Origin: Pararge aegeria
Taxonomy: Eukaryota > Arthropoda > Insecta > Lepidoptera > Nymphalidae
Reading direction: 5' to 3'
DNA: 64,000 nt
Assembly (NCBI RefSeq): GCF_905163445.1
Contig: NC_053191.1
Span: forward strand, 15,934,001-15,998,000
Part shown: positions 1 to 14,100 of the stretch, piece after piece
Layout: each line of letters begins with the position of its first letter
Numbering within the stretch: the first letter of the stretch is position 1
Translations under genes and position numbers: made by a program
Notes under the pieces: generated by a model
Seen by the model: the letters and a program-made list of their open reading frames with translations, nothing else
The model's database searches: none
What the model was told of the DNA's origin: nothing

Positions 1-120
1 AGAGCTACCGAGTTTCTAGCCGGCTTTTTCTCGGAAGAAACTGACTTCCGAACCGGTGGTAAAGTAGTAGAAATATACAGACTTGACGTTTCATTTAAGA
101 GCCCAAATAAATTACACATA
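1..120 (+). repeat. LINE 3' tail, TTTTGAA family
   Basis: Shares GAGTTTCTAGCCGGCTT, CTTCCGAACCGGTGGTA and CAGACTTGACGTTTCA with copies at 5500-5765 and 42020-42292. The end near 110-117 (CAAATAAATT) corresponds to the retrotransposon 3' end. A shorter relic is at 785-870. Confidence 0.7.
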
Positions 121-1545
121 CGTAAGTTCATCTATGCATAGTTGAACCCAAGGCATGTTTAGTACTTTTATCAAATAATGCGCGCAAATTAAGACTGTTA
201 ATATTCTGTATACAAATAATTTTCCAGATCAATGAAGAACCACAATTAACAATAATTTTTCCCATGTTAATTTGTATGTTTTTTCAATAAACAGTTTTCT
301 ATTTGCAAGCCATTATGAAATTTAAATAAAACCTTTGATAAGTTACGATCTTTTACTCCAAACATGACAACCAAGTAGGGTTATCATGTTTGGAGTAAAA
401 GATCGTTCCATTTTTAATTAACACGCCAGCTGATATGAGTTTACTACGTACCTACTTTATTTAGCCGCTAACCACGTCAGATGTGGATATTCATAAAACT
501 TTTGCCGGCCGCTGGTCGCATGTATTTGGCCAGTAGTCAGCAATTTCGATTTAAATCAAAGAATTTTGTGAAAATAATGCTCAAATTTCCAAGCATGTTT
601 GAAAAAAAATATTTTGATATAAAGTCTATGTTAATCGGTGAGAACGCTTACGTTTAAACAATATGTTGAAACACATATATTACAACGAGGTTACTATACA
701 ATTGATGAATTTCTGTTTGAATTTACAAGCAGTCGCATCTGCTTCCACCTTACAAAAAATTACAGCTTATAATGGTTTTAAAATTTTCATGTTAGAAAAG
801 AGTAGCTCCAGAATTACTTACCGGCTTCTTCTCATTAGACTCTGCCTTCAGAACCGATGGTAGATATCCCAACCATCTCATAGTTTCTGCTTCTTTTATC
901 TCACCCAACCTTAGAGCCACTCTCAACAAAAGGAAGCCTAAACATATCCTTCACGACCCTGACGATCAGATTACTACTGACAATGCTCCGTATCAGGCCA
1001 TACAATCAACCTCTGCACAGTCTTCGCCGGCGAAGACGAGGACCCCGACTTCTGACGTCATCCGGAGGTGGGCTCTGACCATGGCCTTGGAGGCGTGCGC
1101 ATTCATCACCTTCCGTAACTCTTTCACTCCGATGGACGCCTGAGCCGAGGTTCGGCCACACATGAGGCGCCCTCAGGCCGATCCCTTCTTCGAGCCCTAG
1201 GGTTCAAACTCTTCCTGGCAGAGGGACGCCAACCAGCCCGCGTTACGCTGTTAAAATTATTAGAGTTAATCAGCTATACAGTCCGAAAAAAAATATAGCC
1301 CCGTATGGAATCTGAAGTGTGGTTCGGTCGTCTGGCAACTAGCCAAGCTTTTAACATAATTTTGTTGCCGATATAACGCTTTGGATGGATCACTTATCGT
1401 TTTTTTTGCTAGATTTGAAACCCATTTGACCGAATTAAAACAAAAACAGAAGGTTCTGTCGATTCCCCTAGCTTAGTGGAATTTAATGTAACTGATTGTA
1501 AGACAATTCCCTTATTCAGTTACATTTGCCGTCTCAGTTTTTATT
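121..1545. other. 5' flank of BRSK, no gene seen
   Basis: AT-rich flank with one strong hairpin (345-406), a LINE-tail relic (785-870) and a GC-rich stretch at 1010-1255 that looks transposon-derived but was not identified. Short open frames here have no recognisable product. Confidence 0.5.
345..406. repeat. Perfect-type hairpin, 28-bp arms, 6-nt loop
   Basis: Left arm 345-372 (ACGATCTTTTACTCCAAACA...) and right arm 379-406 are complementary with a single mismatch (C368/A383). The loop is AAGTAG. Confidence 0.9.
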
Positions 1546-1546
1546 C

Positions 1547-1822
1547 ATCATCATATCAACCCATTACCAACTCACTACAGGGCATGGGTCTTCTCTCACA
1601 ATGAGAATGGGTTAAGGCCGTAATTCACCACGCTGGCCCAGCCCTGCGGATTAGTGGACTCCACACACCTTCGTGAAAATTATGGAGAACTCTCAGGTAT
1701 GCAGGTTTCCTCACGATGTTTTCCTTAACCGTTAAAACAAGTGACATTTAAATTGCTTAAAACGCACATAACTTAGAAATGCTAGAGGTACTGGAATTAG
1801 AATAACCGCTTCAACCGAGCGA
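1547..1822 (+). repeat. SINE family B copy
   Basis: Carries CCATTACCAACTCACTACAGG, CCACGCTGGCCCAG, AGGTATGCAGGTTTCCTCAC and a degenerate 3' end near ACCGCTTC. It lies in the 5' flank of the BRSK gene. Confidence 0.8.
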
Positions 1823-2199
1823 ATAAAAACTGAATTTTTATTGGTACCTATTTATAAAATTATTACGTAAACAACATAAAGATTACAGAAATCTATAAAA
1901 TAACTTAAATATTTTCTTTTTGTTGGATGTCATTATAATTTTCTAAACAATGTATTTTCGATATTTCATAAAGCTGCTTGGCATACCGCGACTTTATATC
2001 TTTACACTTTTTCAAATGATTATGTACCTACTGGTAATAAAATATAAATTTTGTTCAATAATAGTTATTTTCGAAAGGCACTGAAGTAGTTATAAAATCC
2101 ATCCAAAATTTAAAAAAATTTAAATATTAAAATTCATACCCAAAGCGAATACTTAGTAAGCTATGACCGTCCATTTTTATGGCACCCGACTGTAAAATA

Positions 2200-2321
2200 T
2201 ATAGGAAGAAAGATGTCTCCAAAAGAACTCTCAATATGACACGATGCACTGTCGCCACGAATCGTACTTTTGACGGTGAAAAGTCGGTTCCGGACCGGTC
2301 CTGTTACGGTCAGGCGTGAAG
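2200..2321 (+). promoter_or_regulatory. Probable 5' UTR of the BRSK gene
   Basis: About 120 nt before the start codon are unusually GC-balanced for the region, with an in-frame TGA at about 2274. No TATA box stands out and no upstream splice acceptor is clear, so whether exon 1 begins here or upstream non-coding exons exist is unknown. Confidence 0.35.
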
Positions 2322-2406
2322 ATGGAGGGGAGCAACACGGCCGCAGAGGCCCACCAGTATGTCGGGCCCTTCAGATTGGAGAAAACCCTCGGGAAAGGTC
2401 AGACAG
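2322..2406 (+). CDS. BRSK2: BRSK exon 1: start codon and glycine-rich loop
   Basis: Encodes residues 1-28 and the first base of codon 29. It contains YVGPFRLEKTLGKGQTG, the N-lobe start that is nearly invariant in BRSK kinases. The donor is CAG|GTAAGA. The short N-terminal extension before the kinase domain (about 12 residues) is less conserved. An in-frame TGA lies upstream in the same stretch, supporting ATG 2322 as the start. Confidence 0.93.
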
Positions 2407-5400
2407 GTAAGACTGATTTTTTTAAGTACCTAGTCTAGCATGCTCGTTAACCCATTATCGGCCCACTACAGGGTACGGGTCTCCACCCAAAATGAAAAGG
2501 GTTTAAGGCCGTATCCACTGCGCTGACCCAGTACGGATTGATGGACGTTACACCTTTGAAGAAATTATGGAACTCTCAGGCACGCAGGTTTCTTCACGAT
2601 GTTTTCCTTCACCGTTGACGCAAGTAATATGTTAATTGCTTAGAACGCAAATAACTTGAAGAGTTATAGGTGCGCGCTGGGATTAAAACTCGGCCCCCGC
2701 AAAGTGAAGTCGAATCCTATACTAGACTAGACTAGACTAGACTATAACCGCTTCTATGCATTTCACATAAATAATAATTTATTGACCGAGCGAATCTCAG
2801 CTTTAAGTCCGACAAAATTTGCCTCCTTCAGCCAGTTTATTGATCCTCCTAAACAGGTCATGTTAAACAATCGATCTGGGCGAAGTTTGGTGTACAGGTT
2901 TAACGACTTCACAGATTTTTTGCTCGATTTTTTTGCCAAAAAATTTTACAAAAGGGGGTACTGGATAAAGATTCATTTTATAAGATCCGATTTCGATGGT
3001 TCTTTTTTTATTTAGATGGTTATTACTTTAAATACTTTGATCTCATAAAAAATTCGTAGCATCGCCTGTTAAAGGGTTTTGAGCCCCAGGGCTCGAGGAA
3101 TATCGTGCGGCCATCCTCCTAGGGTCGCCTCCTGCGAGACTCGGACCTCGGCTTAGGCGGATGTCGGAATTGGTGGACGGTCATAAGCCGTCCGTGGTGA
3201 CGTAAGAAATCGTAGGTCTGACGTTGGCTTTAGCGGGAGCCAAATCTGAGATGGCTTTATCGGGGGATAACTTTATCTCTTTCAATGCCTTATTATCAAA
3301 GTGCCATAGCTTCACATATTATAGTAGTAACATATTAAAACAATGCAGAGCGTCAGAACAGCTATGCACTGTTTTGTCAAATTTCAACTGACAGCACCTG
3401 TCAAATGCCAGAGGGTGAAAAAAACACTGTGTAATATTCAAACGTGATATATACGTTAATTAATAACCGGATCAGAATATACGTGTGCTGTATGAGACAT
3501 ACAAACAAACCGATAAAACTCATTAAAGCCCTCTTTTGAGTCGGGCGTTAAAAACTTTTTACTAGTGCTAGTTGGACAGAGGATTCCAATCTACGGCTCT
3601 TTGAATTTCCGTCCATCCGTATCGTATTATTCCGACGAGGTACTTATCCAACTTCAATAGAAGTGCTAATCGGAATCCAATATCTCTTGGACAGTTCTTG
3701 TACAGTAATAACCACTACAAATTGTGTCGATTAAAAAAAAAAATATTACAAAAAAGGAACGACTTTGTTATACAACTAAACAGCAAGAGATAATTATTTA
3801 CAACACTTTTTAACTATGTATAGAACGTATACTTCGTATTCCTCTTTTATATATGTGCAAGGAAAGTACCAGTAATTTCCTAGGTTTACTTGGCACCGAC
3901 TTAAATATGTTGTCATTATTTGTTTACTTGCCTTATTATTATCTTTTTAGTTGTACAACAAAGTCGGTTCTTTTTGTTCAAAATTTTTTTTCATGCTTTT
4001 AGTGATTAGGTTTGCAATCATATCCAAGTTATAATAGCCGACTTCCAACTGCTCATAACACTCTACAAAATAGTGCTTTTCCCGAAGCCGGCGCCGCAAA
4101 TATTTTCAAGTATGTAGTGGGAATCGAGGCCTTGGACTCAGAAAGGATGATCGCTGCCCACTTCGCCAAACGGGCGAAGAATAATAAAACAGCTTTAATA
4201 GCTTTTTTGTCTTTTTCTTGTACCGACCTCTATTATCACCGGACTGGATGTCTAAAAATTACAGCTGAAATCTTGCTCTCATTTGAAGTTGCACATTTGA
4301 CATACGGATTTCTCTGAACCAATCCGAAAACCATTGGACGGCCACTGCTATTTTGCGTGCCATCTATGGCAGATTTCTTTTGTCTTTAGATTGTATCTAC
4401 CAACATTAATAATTATAACATTTATAATAATAACGCTCTATTGTTAATACAAGATCTTGAACTAAATTATGACCAATTTATTATCTATATATACTTATAA
4501 TAAAACTGTAACTGGAAGATTTCTGTAAATTTAATATATTTTGAAAATTTTGAACGGGGGATGCTTTATAATCTATACTGAGTCCAAAACAGATTTTTAT
4601 TTAATTTTTTTCCGTCTGTCTGTCCGTGCATCAAGTAAAACTAATGAACGGATTTAAATAAAATTTAAAATAGTGGTAGCTGGTCAATAAGAACTTAAGA
4701 ATGCATGCCTACCATCCTACTAATATTATTAATGATTAATCCTTATCCAAACAAATAGTTTTATAATTAAAATTCATTATGTACCTGCAAATTCCTTTTT
4801 AAATTATTCAAATTGGATCTTTTAGAAGTTACGACGGGTATAGAAATGCTAAAAGCAAGAAGAATGCCGAGGGCCGCCCGGCCGCGTATTATATAGTTTG
4901 GAAATAAAACCGGTAGGTGGCGCTGGAATTAGGTTCTTGGTTTTTTAAGATTTTAATACCGAAAATAACCGATTTGATGCAGACGAAGTTGCGCGGGTCA
5001 GCTAGTTATCAATACGGCCGCAAACTCAGCCTTATGCTGTGGATTGGCAACAATGCTATACATATTAAACACTAAGAAGTAAAAAAAAGAAAAATAAATG
5101 TAAAAATAATTTATTGTTAAACCAATCAGCAAGTTATCATCACTTCAACCGATTAACGTCCTGGACATATGTCTTTTGCATGACGTTTCATAATCCACGA
5201 TCCCGGGTCACATTTTGTCTGTCCACCTCCTTGGGGGTGGACCGACGCTTCATTTACCGGTGCGTGGTTACCATTCCAACACCTTGGGACCCCAACTTCT
5301 ATCGGCTCTCCTAGCTATGACCCCCGCTCATTGCCACTTCAGCTTCCCGACTCGTTGAGTATGTCGGTATCTCTAGTTCTTCTACGGATATCACGGGTCT

Positions 5401-8111
5401 CCTCTTAGAATTAAACGTGTTTAGACCGAAGTCCACTAAGCTTGCCATGTGCGGTAGACTTCTAACGCTTTTGAGAACATCATGAAATCTCTCAGGCATG
5501 CATTCCTTAACGACAAGGCTGCTTGGAAGCAGGCCATTCCGCTCTCATCTCTCACAAAACAAAAAAAATCTAAAGATTGTTAAACTTTAAAATGATGTTG
5601 GAAAAGAGCAACCTGCTGAGTTTCTTGTCGGCTCTTCTCAGTGGAATCTGCCTTCCGAACCGGTGGTAGAGTCACTACAAACAGACTGGCTTGACGTTTC
5701 AAAAGTGCTCATTAATTAGGCCTTCGTGAAATAAATGAGTTTTGAATTTTTTATTTTATGAAGTTCTCCTTCGTTGCAAGTGATATAATTGCTCAAAAAT
5801 ATTGGAGCTGTGTGCCTGTTATTTGTACGCTCGCAGTTCGCTTTCAAATATCGAAACAATGCAATAACAGATAAATGATATCAATTTGTTTTTATCATTC
5901 GCGCTTATATACAGCTGGCACTCATGTCGATGCGTTTGTAAAATAAAAACTGTATTGCTGAATTTTCGACTCCAAATCGATAACTCTTTCGACATATTAT
6001 AAATCTTACACTAAAGGATAATTAAAGACTGGTTTATATATATTTTTTAAATAATACAAATAATAAAAGAAATATCCTTTATTATTTGTATTTTCGTTTA
6101 ATAATTAATATTATTACAAAGACAATAGCTTCCAAATAAGCTATATTTCAATCGTTTCTTCTATATCCCTGTAGCGCTGGACTCGTTTCTTCGTATCAGA
6201 TTCTTCTAAAACTACTTGAAATAGCGAGTTTGCTAAAAGAGGATCTGGAAAAGGTTTAATATAACACTTTATTATTAATCATCGTCATCATCACCTTACC
6301 CTAAAGCGGCCCCTGATCTAGGGGGGGAAAACCGGGACATTGGCCTCAAGCTTCAGTTTCAGGGTTCGCGATAATCGTAATATTCCATATCAAGTTAGCC
6401 CTTGCCTCCAATCTCACCTGGATGAAGGATGGTAGCGATACGATACCACGTCAATACCGATTTATGATATAGGTTTAATATAATTGTCACATGTCGTTTG
6501 AAGATATCCTTGGCGCAGCGGTGAACTGAGTTCCCCGGTAAATTTGTGAATATGTAATTTCTGAATTTTGTTGTCTGGTCTGGCAGTGGCTAGTTACTAC
6601 ATTAACGACTTAGGTTTTCTATAATATTTTGCGTAGAAACCGATTAAAGTGTTCATTGTAAAAGGCATGTTGGCTAATTTTGAAAATGAAAATGAAATTT
6701 ATGGAGAGAAAAAAATCAATTGCAGTAATTAATTAAATTTGTTGATATAAATTGCAAATTATATTTTTCTGAAAACTATTTCCCACGAATCCTTCGCCGG
6801 TTGTCATGGTCGTACCTACTTGTGACGTCATAGGCAAATAAGAGCTTTTGTAAGTCGTTGTTCCCGTAGTTAGAGTTTATTGATTTTGGTATTGATAAGA
6901 AAAACTTATTGATAAGAAATGCGGTGATATGACTGTGAGCTCGACTTCACTTTCGAGTTCGAAACGCACCCAGCACTCACCTCTAACTTGAACTTGAACG
7001 ATTGGTGGTGCAAGGACAGGTTGAAGGAAAAAGGGCAAGAGGGCGGTCACCTACTCGTTGGATAGATACGGTGAAATCGCTGACCCAGACAACTGTGGTA
7101 GAATGTTTTCGACACGCTACCAACCGCCAAAAGTGGAGAAGACTCGCGCGGGAAGCCGTGCAATCCAATGATGCCTAGCGCCATGAAATTCATCACAGCA
7201 GCCACGACCACTCTGCCAAGAGTGCACGACTAAGAAGAAGAAGCTTCAAACAGATGTAAAAACAGAATAAAATATTATGAAAACTTTGCTTTACTCCACG
7301 AAAAGCAGGAGAATCTGTGTGGTGTAATTTATAATTTCTTCAATCCTTATACTCCACAGCAAACAGATCTTCGGCAATGTACCCTACGCACGTTTCGCTC
7401 CGAAACCGGAGCATCCTCAGTAGATTTTGACTTTACAATAATAAATTCGCCAAATGTATCGCCTTTTATACCATTCTTACCCCTATATCTAAGCCCCTCC
7501 CACCTCATTAGTTCCTTCGACTATGTTCAATAAAGGTGAAGTTGACGAATTGATGGTGTGCAAATGTTTAATCGGTGGCCAAAAAAAGTCGTCGCAACCA
7601 AACACAGTTCGAACGCAGCTACATTCATTTTAATGTCACCGATTACTCAATGTCAAAACTTGTTTTCAACGGCCACGCAACCAGAAATTTACGGCGACGC
7701 AAAAAAAAAACGAATTACTCTTGGGAGCGCAGTTTGAACTTAGAATAATATCACGATCCAATGTTAGACCATATAACGCTTTCATCTCTGACCAGATAGA
7801 AAAATGAATGTTAAAATGTAAATTGTTGATGCTGGAAAAGAGCAACTGATAAGTTCCTTGCCGGCTTCTTCTCCGTAGAATCTGCCTACGCAATATTACA
7901 CGCGTGTGAAGTGAAAAGTGCTTGGCGCATTTTACTGTTTTTGGATACAATCTACTTCACGCAATAATAGCTGAATGAGGGTTCTGTATGTTCTTAATTC
8001 TACCATACCGCCATGGTAATTTCTGCCGTAAGCAAGCAGCATTGCTATCGTCCATGCCATTATCGATTATATCTATTATCTAAATCGAGTTATCTTATCT
8101 ATTTATATATA

Positions 8112-8154
<43 letters not shown>

Positions 8155-11100
8155 CTTCTATATATTATTATTTAATAATATTTTATAAGTAGCTTTTGAA
8201 ATATTCATAATTCCGAGCGCTGAACAATGTATGGCGGTGTACAAATAAACCACATAAGGTTTGTAATAAACCTAATCTGGTTTATTTGATAAATTCCGTC
8301 ATTAAATTAGCGTCTAAAAATTAAAAATCCAAAATTCTTTATTCAGATAAGCGTAAATGTCACAAGCACCTATAAAAACTTCATAGATATTTCCCCCATT
8401 CTGCCAACTTAAAAACTTAAACTAGGTAAATTCGAATCGTCGTGGTCTAAGAAAAAGCCTTCATGAAACTAAGTCGGGTAAATACTAAAAACCTACCTAT
8501 GGTAAAAGCGCGAAAGTCAAAAGATGTCACAAACCTCGCTCATAACGAATTGTAAATATTCATTTTAAAATTTTGCAACTCTTTATGCAAAGAGCGGCCC
8601 ACTTGGAGAAAAGCGTCTTGCGCTTTTTAGAGTGCTAATTTCTTTGCAAAAAAAATATCAAAAGAAACATCTTCTTTCATGATCACCGGCAGGATTCATG
8701 CTAAGATTTAAAAAAGTAAGTTTCTGTGGGCCACCTGACTTAAACGCAAGTGTCTGCAAAGCTTCTTATAAATAAGGGAAATTTTGGCTGTGACTTTGAC
8801 AAAAAGCACCACGTGCAAAATTTGGTTTTTGCTATCAGATTACTTAAATGGCTCGCTCGTTCGCATAACAAAAAGTACACACTGATACAAACTCTGCTCA
8901 GCATCACAACTGGCGAAAACGAAGTCCCTGACCTCTGAAGTATCTAGTGGTAGAGCTTTTTTGACAGCTCGCCCCAGTGGTGTCCACTTCGTACATGCAC
9001 AAAAGCACAGGCTACCCTAAAATTATTATTGAACTAACATTGGAGATTCTTATTGGAGGAGAATTTTTGCATTTTATAAAGTCTTCATGCTTTATCACTA
9101 ACCTGTTCGTTAATCCTGTGTACGCCACTGAGCCACCCCTAAAGATCAGCATAAATGGACAGACGTAGCGATTTCCAAACTTTTTTTTTCCACATTTTTA
9201 TCGGCTTCGCACGCTAAGGTAGCCTTTAAAAGATCACTTTTAGTGGCCACCTTTGCACCCCAGCACTAAGTACTATTTACTATTGTTTTTCTTGTGTTTT
9301 TCCTATTGTGTTGTGTTGCAACAAAGTTTTTCTATTCCATTTTATTCTTGTGTACCACTAACTTTTGCGTCGATGGTTGAAATATAGTTTCTTACGGATT
9401 TTTTAATCTTTGATACTTCAGTAAGGTGTCGAAAGTGCTCTTGAGAATCTATTGTCTGTGAGGCGTCTGCCGTTAAAATAAATATTGCCACAACTTTGCA
9501 AGGTAAGTAATTTATGAAAAGCACTACCCCTTCCAGATTTCCGAGGAATATTAAAAGTCTTTGTGGAGAAGCCTCTATAAAATACCTACTTAAAACAAGC
9601 TTAAAGTTCAAAGTGCATTGCTTGTATTTCAACTTTGCTAGAGGTATTGTTGCTTAAAATCGAAGCAGTGTATTCTTTCACTAATGACAAAATGCAGATT
9701 TTCACTAATGACAAACCAGGCAATGCCTAAGTAAGCAACGCCTAATCATAGAAGATTCTTAGGCATACATTTACCTATCACCATTTGATTTTCACTAGGC
9801 AACTCACAAGGTGTGGTATTTTGTATTTGTATTATCATATTTTTCATTTTTCGTATGGCTGAAAAAAACCGAACTTATATTTTTTACATCTGTCAAGTGT
9901 CAGTATACAAGTTTCCTAAACTTTACGATCCGCAGAATCGGTGTCGTAACTTTGGACGGCACCGTTAGACTTCATCTAAGAGTTGGTGTAACTCTACGCA
10001 TAACCCAAATCATTAGGCATCAGATTTAAGCGTTTCCTAGGTTTAGTGTTAAATGAAAAAGGTAAAAGTGTCATAAATAAGCATCTTACTTGTTTACGAT
10101 GATTCAACACGAGTTACATACAACTCATAAGTTGAAAATAAAGACTGAAACGAAGTTAAAAAGAAAAAAAAAAAAAACAACCTTATATTTAGGTAGACCT
10201 ACTGTAACCTGGATTTATATCTGAGAAAATAGATAGGAATGGAGAGGAATATAAACTCATATTATTTGCTCGTATGTTGTTTTAGCACGACCCAAAAACC
10301 CCTTTTTTTAATTTTTTGACTGTCTGTTTGTACTTGCTAGATAAAGAAACAAGAAAGCTCGTATTATAAATATTTCCAACTAGAAAGAAAGAATAACTCA
10401 AAAACACCCTTTACAATTTTTGGCCTGTTTGTCTGTTCACCTGGCTAATCTCTGGGTAAGTCATCTTTACTAAAAGAACTTTTTTGTTTCATTTGATAAA
10501 AATATTTCGATTTTTTGGAGGTACGGCTGTCTATAAAGTATACAAGAAGTTTCAAGGCAAAAATGAATTGCCTTGCTTAAACTTTGCTGGAATTGGAATT
10601 CAAGCCAATTTTATTGGTATCTATTTTCGAAAAAAAAAAAAAAATTGACGTAGTAATTTAAAAAATTGGATTATTCTTCACTAATTATATCTTAAGCAGA
10701 TTATCAGATTATCCTGGATTCTCACTCAGATTATTTGAAGTATCCAACGTCCAAAATTTGGATAGGTAGGTAGGATCAGCCTCGTTTATCTAGTGTTTAA
10801 TTTTACGTCCTCGCGTGGACGTAAAGAGTTTTATAATGTAGACACGGACAATTTATATATTAAAACGTGTAAGTACTTATGTAAACGCGTTGGAAGTTAT
10901 ACTTCTTTGGCGTAACAAGATAACAATATTTTGAAAAGTTTTATCTTTCTCCTTATTCTACGTTTGTAGAGAAAGAAACACTAACGATAGGAAAAAAGTA
11001 AATAGGTACCTTGAAAGTTTTATTAGGTATAACGCATTCTTGTTTTCTCATTATCGGACCACCAAGCTTCACTGAAAATTAAAATTTGAGATTTATGTAC

Positions 11101-14100
11101 ATTTGAATCAATTAAATCCCTGGAATTAATATACTTTTCCTGCTTTGTGTTCTAATATTGTTGAAGTTAGGTATACTTCGTTAGCGGCGTCAGGAAAAAA
11201 TCATGAGAGTTAAATAAACACGCGTAAAAAGTAAGAATAAGTAAATTAAAAGTGATTACATTATTTCAATAAATAAAGTAACCAAACTTAATATATTCAA
11301 CGATTATAACGATATATATATCACGTTTACGTCGTTCCTCGTCGGGCAGAATATTTGTATACGTATACTTGTGTATTGTTTTGAGTTGGAAAATAAAGTA
11401 ATTCGCCATTTTGTTTTAGCGGCGATCTTGGATTTGAAATTTATCATAGTGAAGTAAAGCATTTTATATCCCTATAGATAAAATTGTGCAAAAAGATTTC
11501 ATCACACACAGACACTTCAAACTTATAACACTCCGTCATTTTCGCGTCGGGAGTTAAAAATAACATGTCGATGCGGGACAGTTCCGACACGTCCCAAAAT
11601 GGTTTATGTTAAGAATGCGACAGGTAACTGACAGTGGTCTAAAATTGGGACACAGTTTAACCTTTGGTTCGGTACTCCATTGAAGTAGATCAAATTAAGT
11701 CAGTGTAGATCAATCAATCTACAAATAAATAACGCGGCTCTGCTCGGTGGCTCTGCTATTTAAATACGAACGTACGATTTAGCGCAATGGGGAGTGAGCC
11801 AGCTTTCTCAGTCCGAGGCCGTGGGTTCGATCTCTGGGTGTTTATCTGTATTTGTATAAGTATTTATGTTTATTATTCACAAAAAATATTCATCAGTCAA
11901 TTTAGTACCCATAACACAACCCGTTCTTTGGGGCTAGATGCCGATATGTGTATTGTCGTAACCTACTATCATCTTGTTATTAAGATTTGCATAAATATAT
12001 AATATATATATATATTATATCCAATCGCCGCTAAAACAAAATGGCGAATTACTTTATTTTCCAACTCAAAACAATACACAAGTATACCGTATACAAATAT
12101 TCTGCCCGGCGAGGAACGACGTAAACGTGATATATATATCGTTATAATCGTTGAATATATTAAGTTTGGTGAGCATACCTGGGCCAAAATGTATATACGC
12201 AAGTAAAATATAGAATTGTTTACATACATTATTTACTTAATATTTTTATTAAATTAAGTATATCACTAACTTACGCTCTTTAATTACTTACTTGCATTAT
12301 TTATATATTTATGCATTAAGATATTCTTGTTATTAAGATTTGCATAAATATAATATATATATATATTTATGCAAATCTTAATAACAAGATGATAGTAGGC
12401 TAAGCTGTTGGGGAGTATGGCAGTTATATTGAACCCCTACCCCAAAAACACTAAAACGCTAAGCCACGGCTGAAGGTTCACTGGTCCACCAGCGACAATA
12501 TTATGGTCAAAAAACCATAAGAAGGTCCCATTAATATTTTTTGATTTAGAGAAACGGATATTATAATTTGAAATCATTTTTTAAATTTCCATATAAAGGT
12601 AACCTTAAAAAACCCTAACTACTTGCAATGAATTGCAATCGCATTTACACGTGTATGTGTGCGCGTATGAACGTATGTCTGTATAAATAGTATCCTTGAC
12701 CCACTTTGACCTAAAAACCAGTGCCGTGTGGTGAGCTTTTCTTATTATTTATTTTTACCATTACAAGTTATCAATACAAGTTATCAATACAAGTTATCAA
12801 TACAAGTTATCAATACAAGTTATCAATATTTATTAATATTATTTTCTCTGATTAGTCATTTAGTCTTCTAAGTTAAATGTGTGTTCACTTTCATTACTTT
12901 CTTTTATATGAATCAATCATTTATGTCATCATCATATCATTTTGTTTTTATCTTTCTTCGTAGCACTAGAGATTTTTTATTTAATTACTTTTTTTTTTTT
13001 TTTGCATTCTCTCTCTCTCTCTATGGTCGTTCCTTCATGACTGAAGATCGTGGCCCTGGTGAGATCTCAACTTCGCGTTGGTAAACTTTCTCAGCCGGAT
13101 CGTCCGACAAAATTACCATTGAGTCTCGACCTATCATTTCTCTCTTGGGAACATAGTGCAGTGGTTTCCCGTTGCCTTCTGCAACAGACATTTTAGGAGT
13201 TATTTATAGCTCCAAGGCCGCTGCAGCCTCTTCCATTCAGTTTCCCGGACGGGAGTATGGATATCCCGCCACTGATCGGTCGCCAGAACCTCGTCTGTTG
13301 TCCAGCAGGGAGCACCACGAGCAGGTGAGGTTGACATTTGGGGTTGACTAGGTGTTATCGTCATTCTTCCCCTTACTCCCCTCCCCTCTTTAATTTTTGA
13401 TTAGGTACTTTAGGTACCTACAATTAATATTATCTGTCATAGTAAGTGTTACCTGTATCTACATCGTATCGCCCTACAATATTATGTTGATAGTGTTGTG
13501 GATTACATATTAACGCCATTTTTGTTTCTTTTTGTTAATTTTAAGAGCTTTTGTTGCAATATGTAATGGTTTTCTGTCCCAAATAAATAAATAAGTTAGC
13601 CCTTGACTGCAATTTCATTCGATGGTAAGTGATGATGCAGTCTATAGATGGTAGCGGGCTAACAGAGGTATGGAAGTTGCATTAAACCAATACCCCGATA
13701 TGGTTTCTACGCCACATCGCTTCGCATCGCTTGGTGGCACGTCTCCTTCGGCAGGGTGTGTAACTTGGCACGGCCAAAGCCATAAATTCCCAATTTTCCT
13801 GCGGGGGAGTGAAACCGGGACCTCCGACTTAAAAAGCACAACGATCACAACTGCGCCACGAAGGTCGTGAAAATAGGACTACGCTTATAAACAAGATTTA
13901 CTTACTGTTAGAGTTCAATACCTCATTGATAGGCATGATAGAGACGCCAGGAGGCATCGCCTGGAGCGAGGCCTTGTATTCCAATGTAGGTTTGCAGACC
14001 GCCTCCGAAATTAAGAGTAGAAAAATACTGTAAGAAATAAATAATTCTTAATTCCTTGAAAACGGAAGATTTATGTTTTCAGAAACCGTTTTATCAGAAA

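Noticed and set aside
1010..1255. GC-rich tract suggestive of a coding remnant (also 3070-3260)
   Set aside because: Multiple stops in all frames and no family I could name; probably old transposon sequence, left unassigned.
4012..4317. 101-codon open frame on + strand
   Set aside because: Its middle is a reversed fragment of SINE A (GGAATCGAGGCCTTGGACTC), and no protein family is recognisable.
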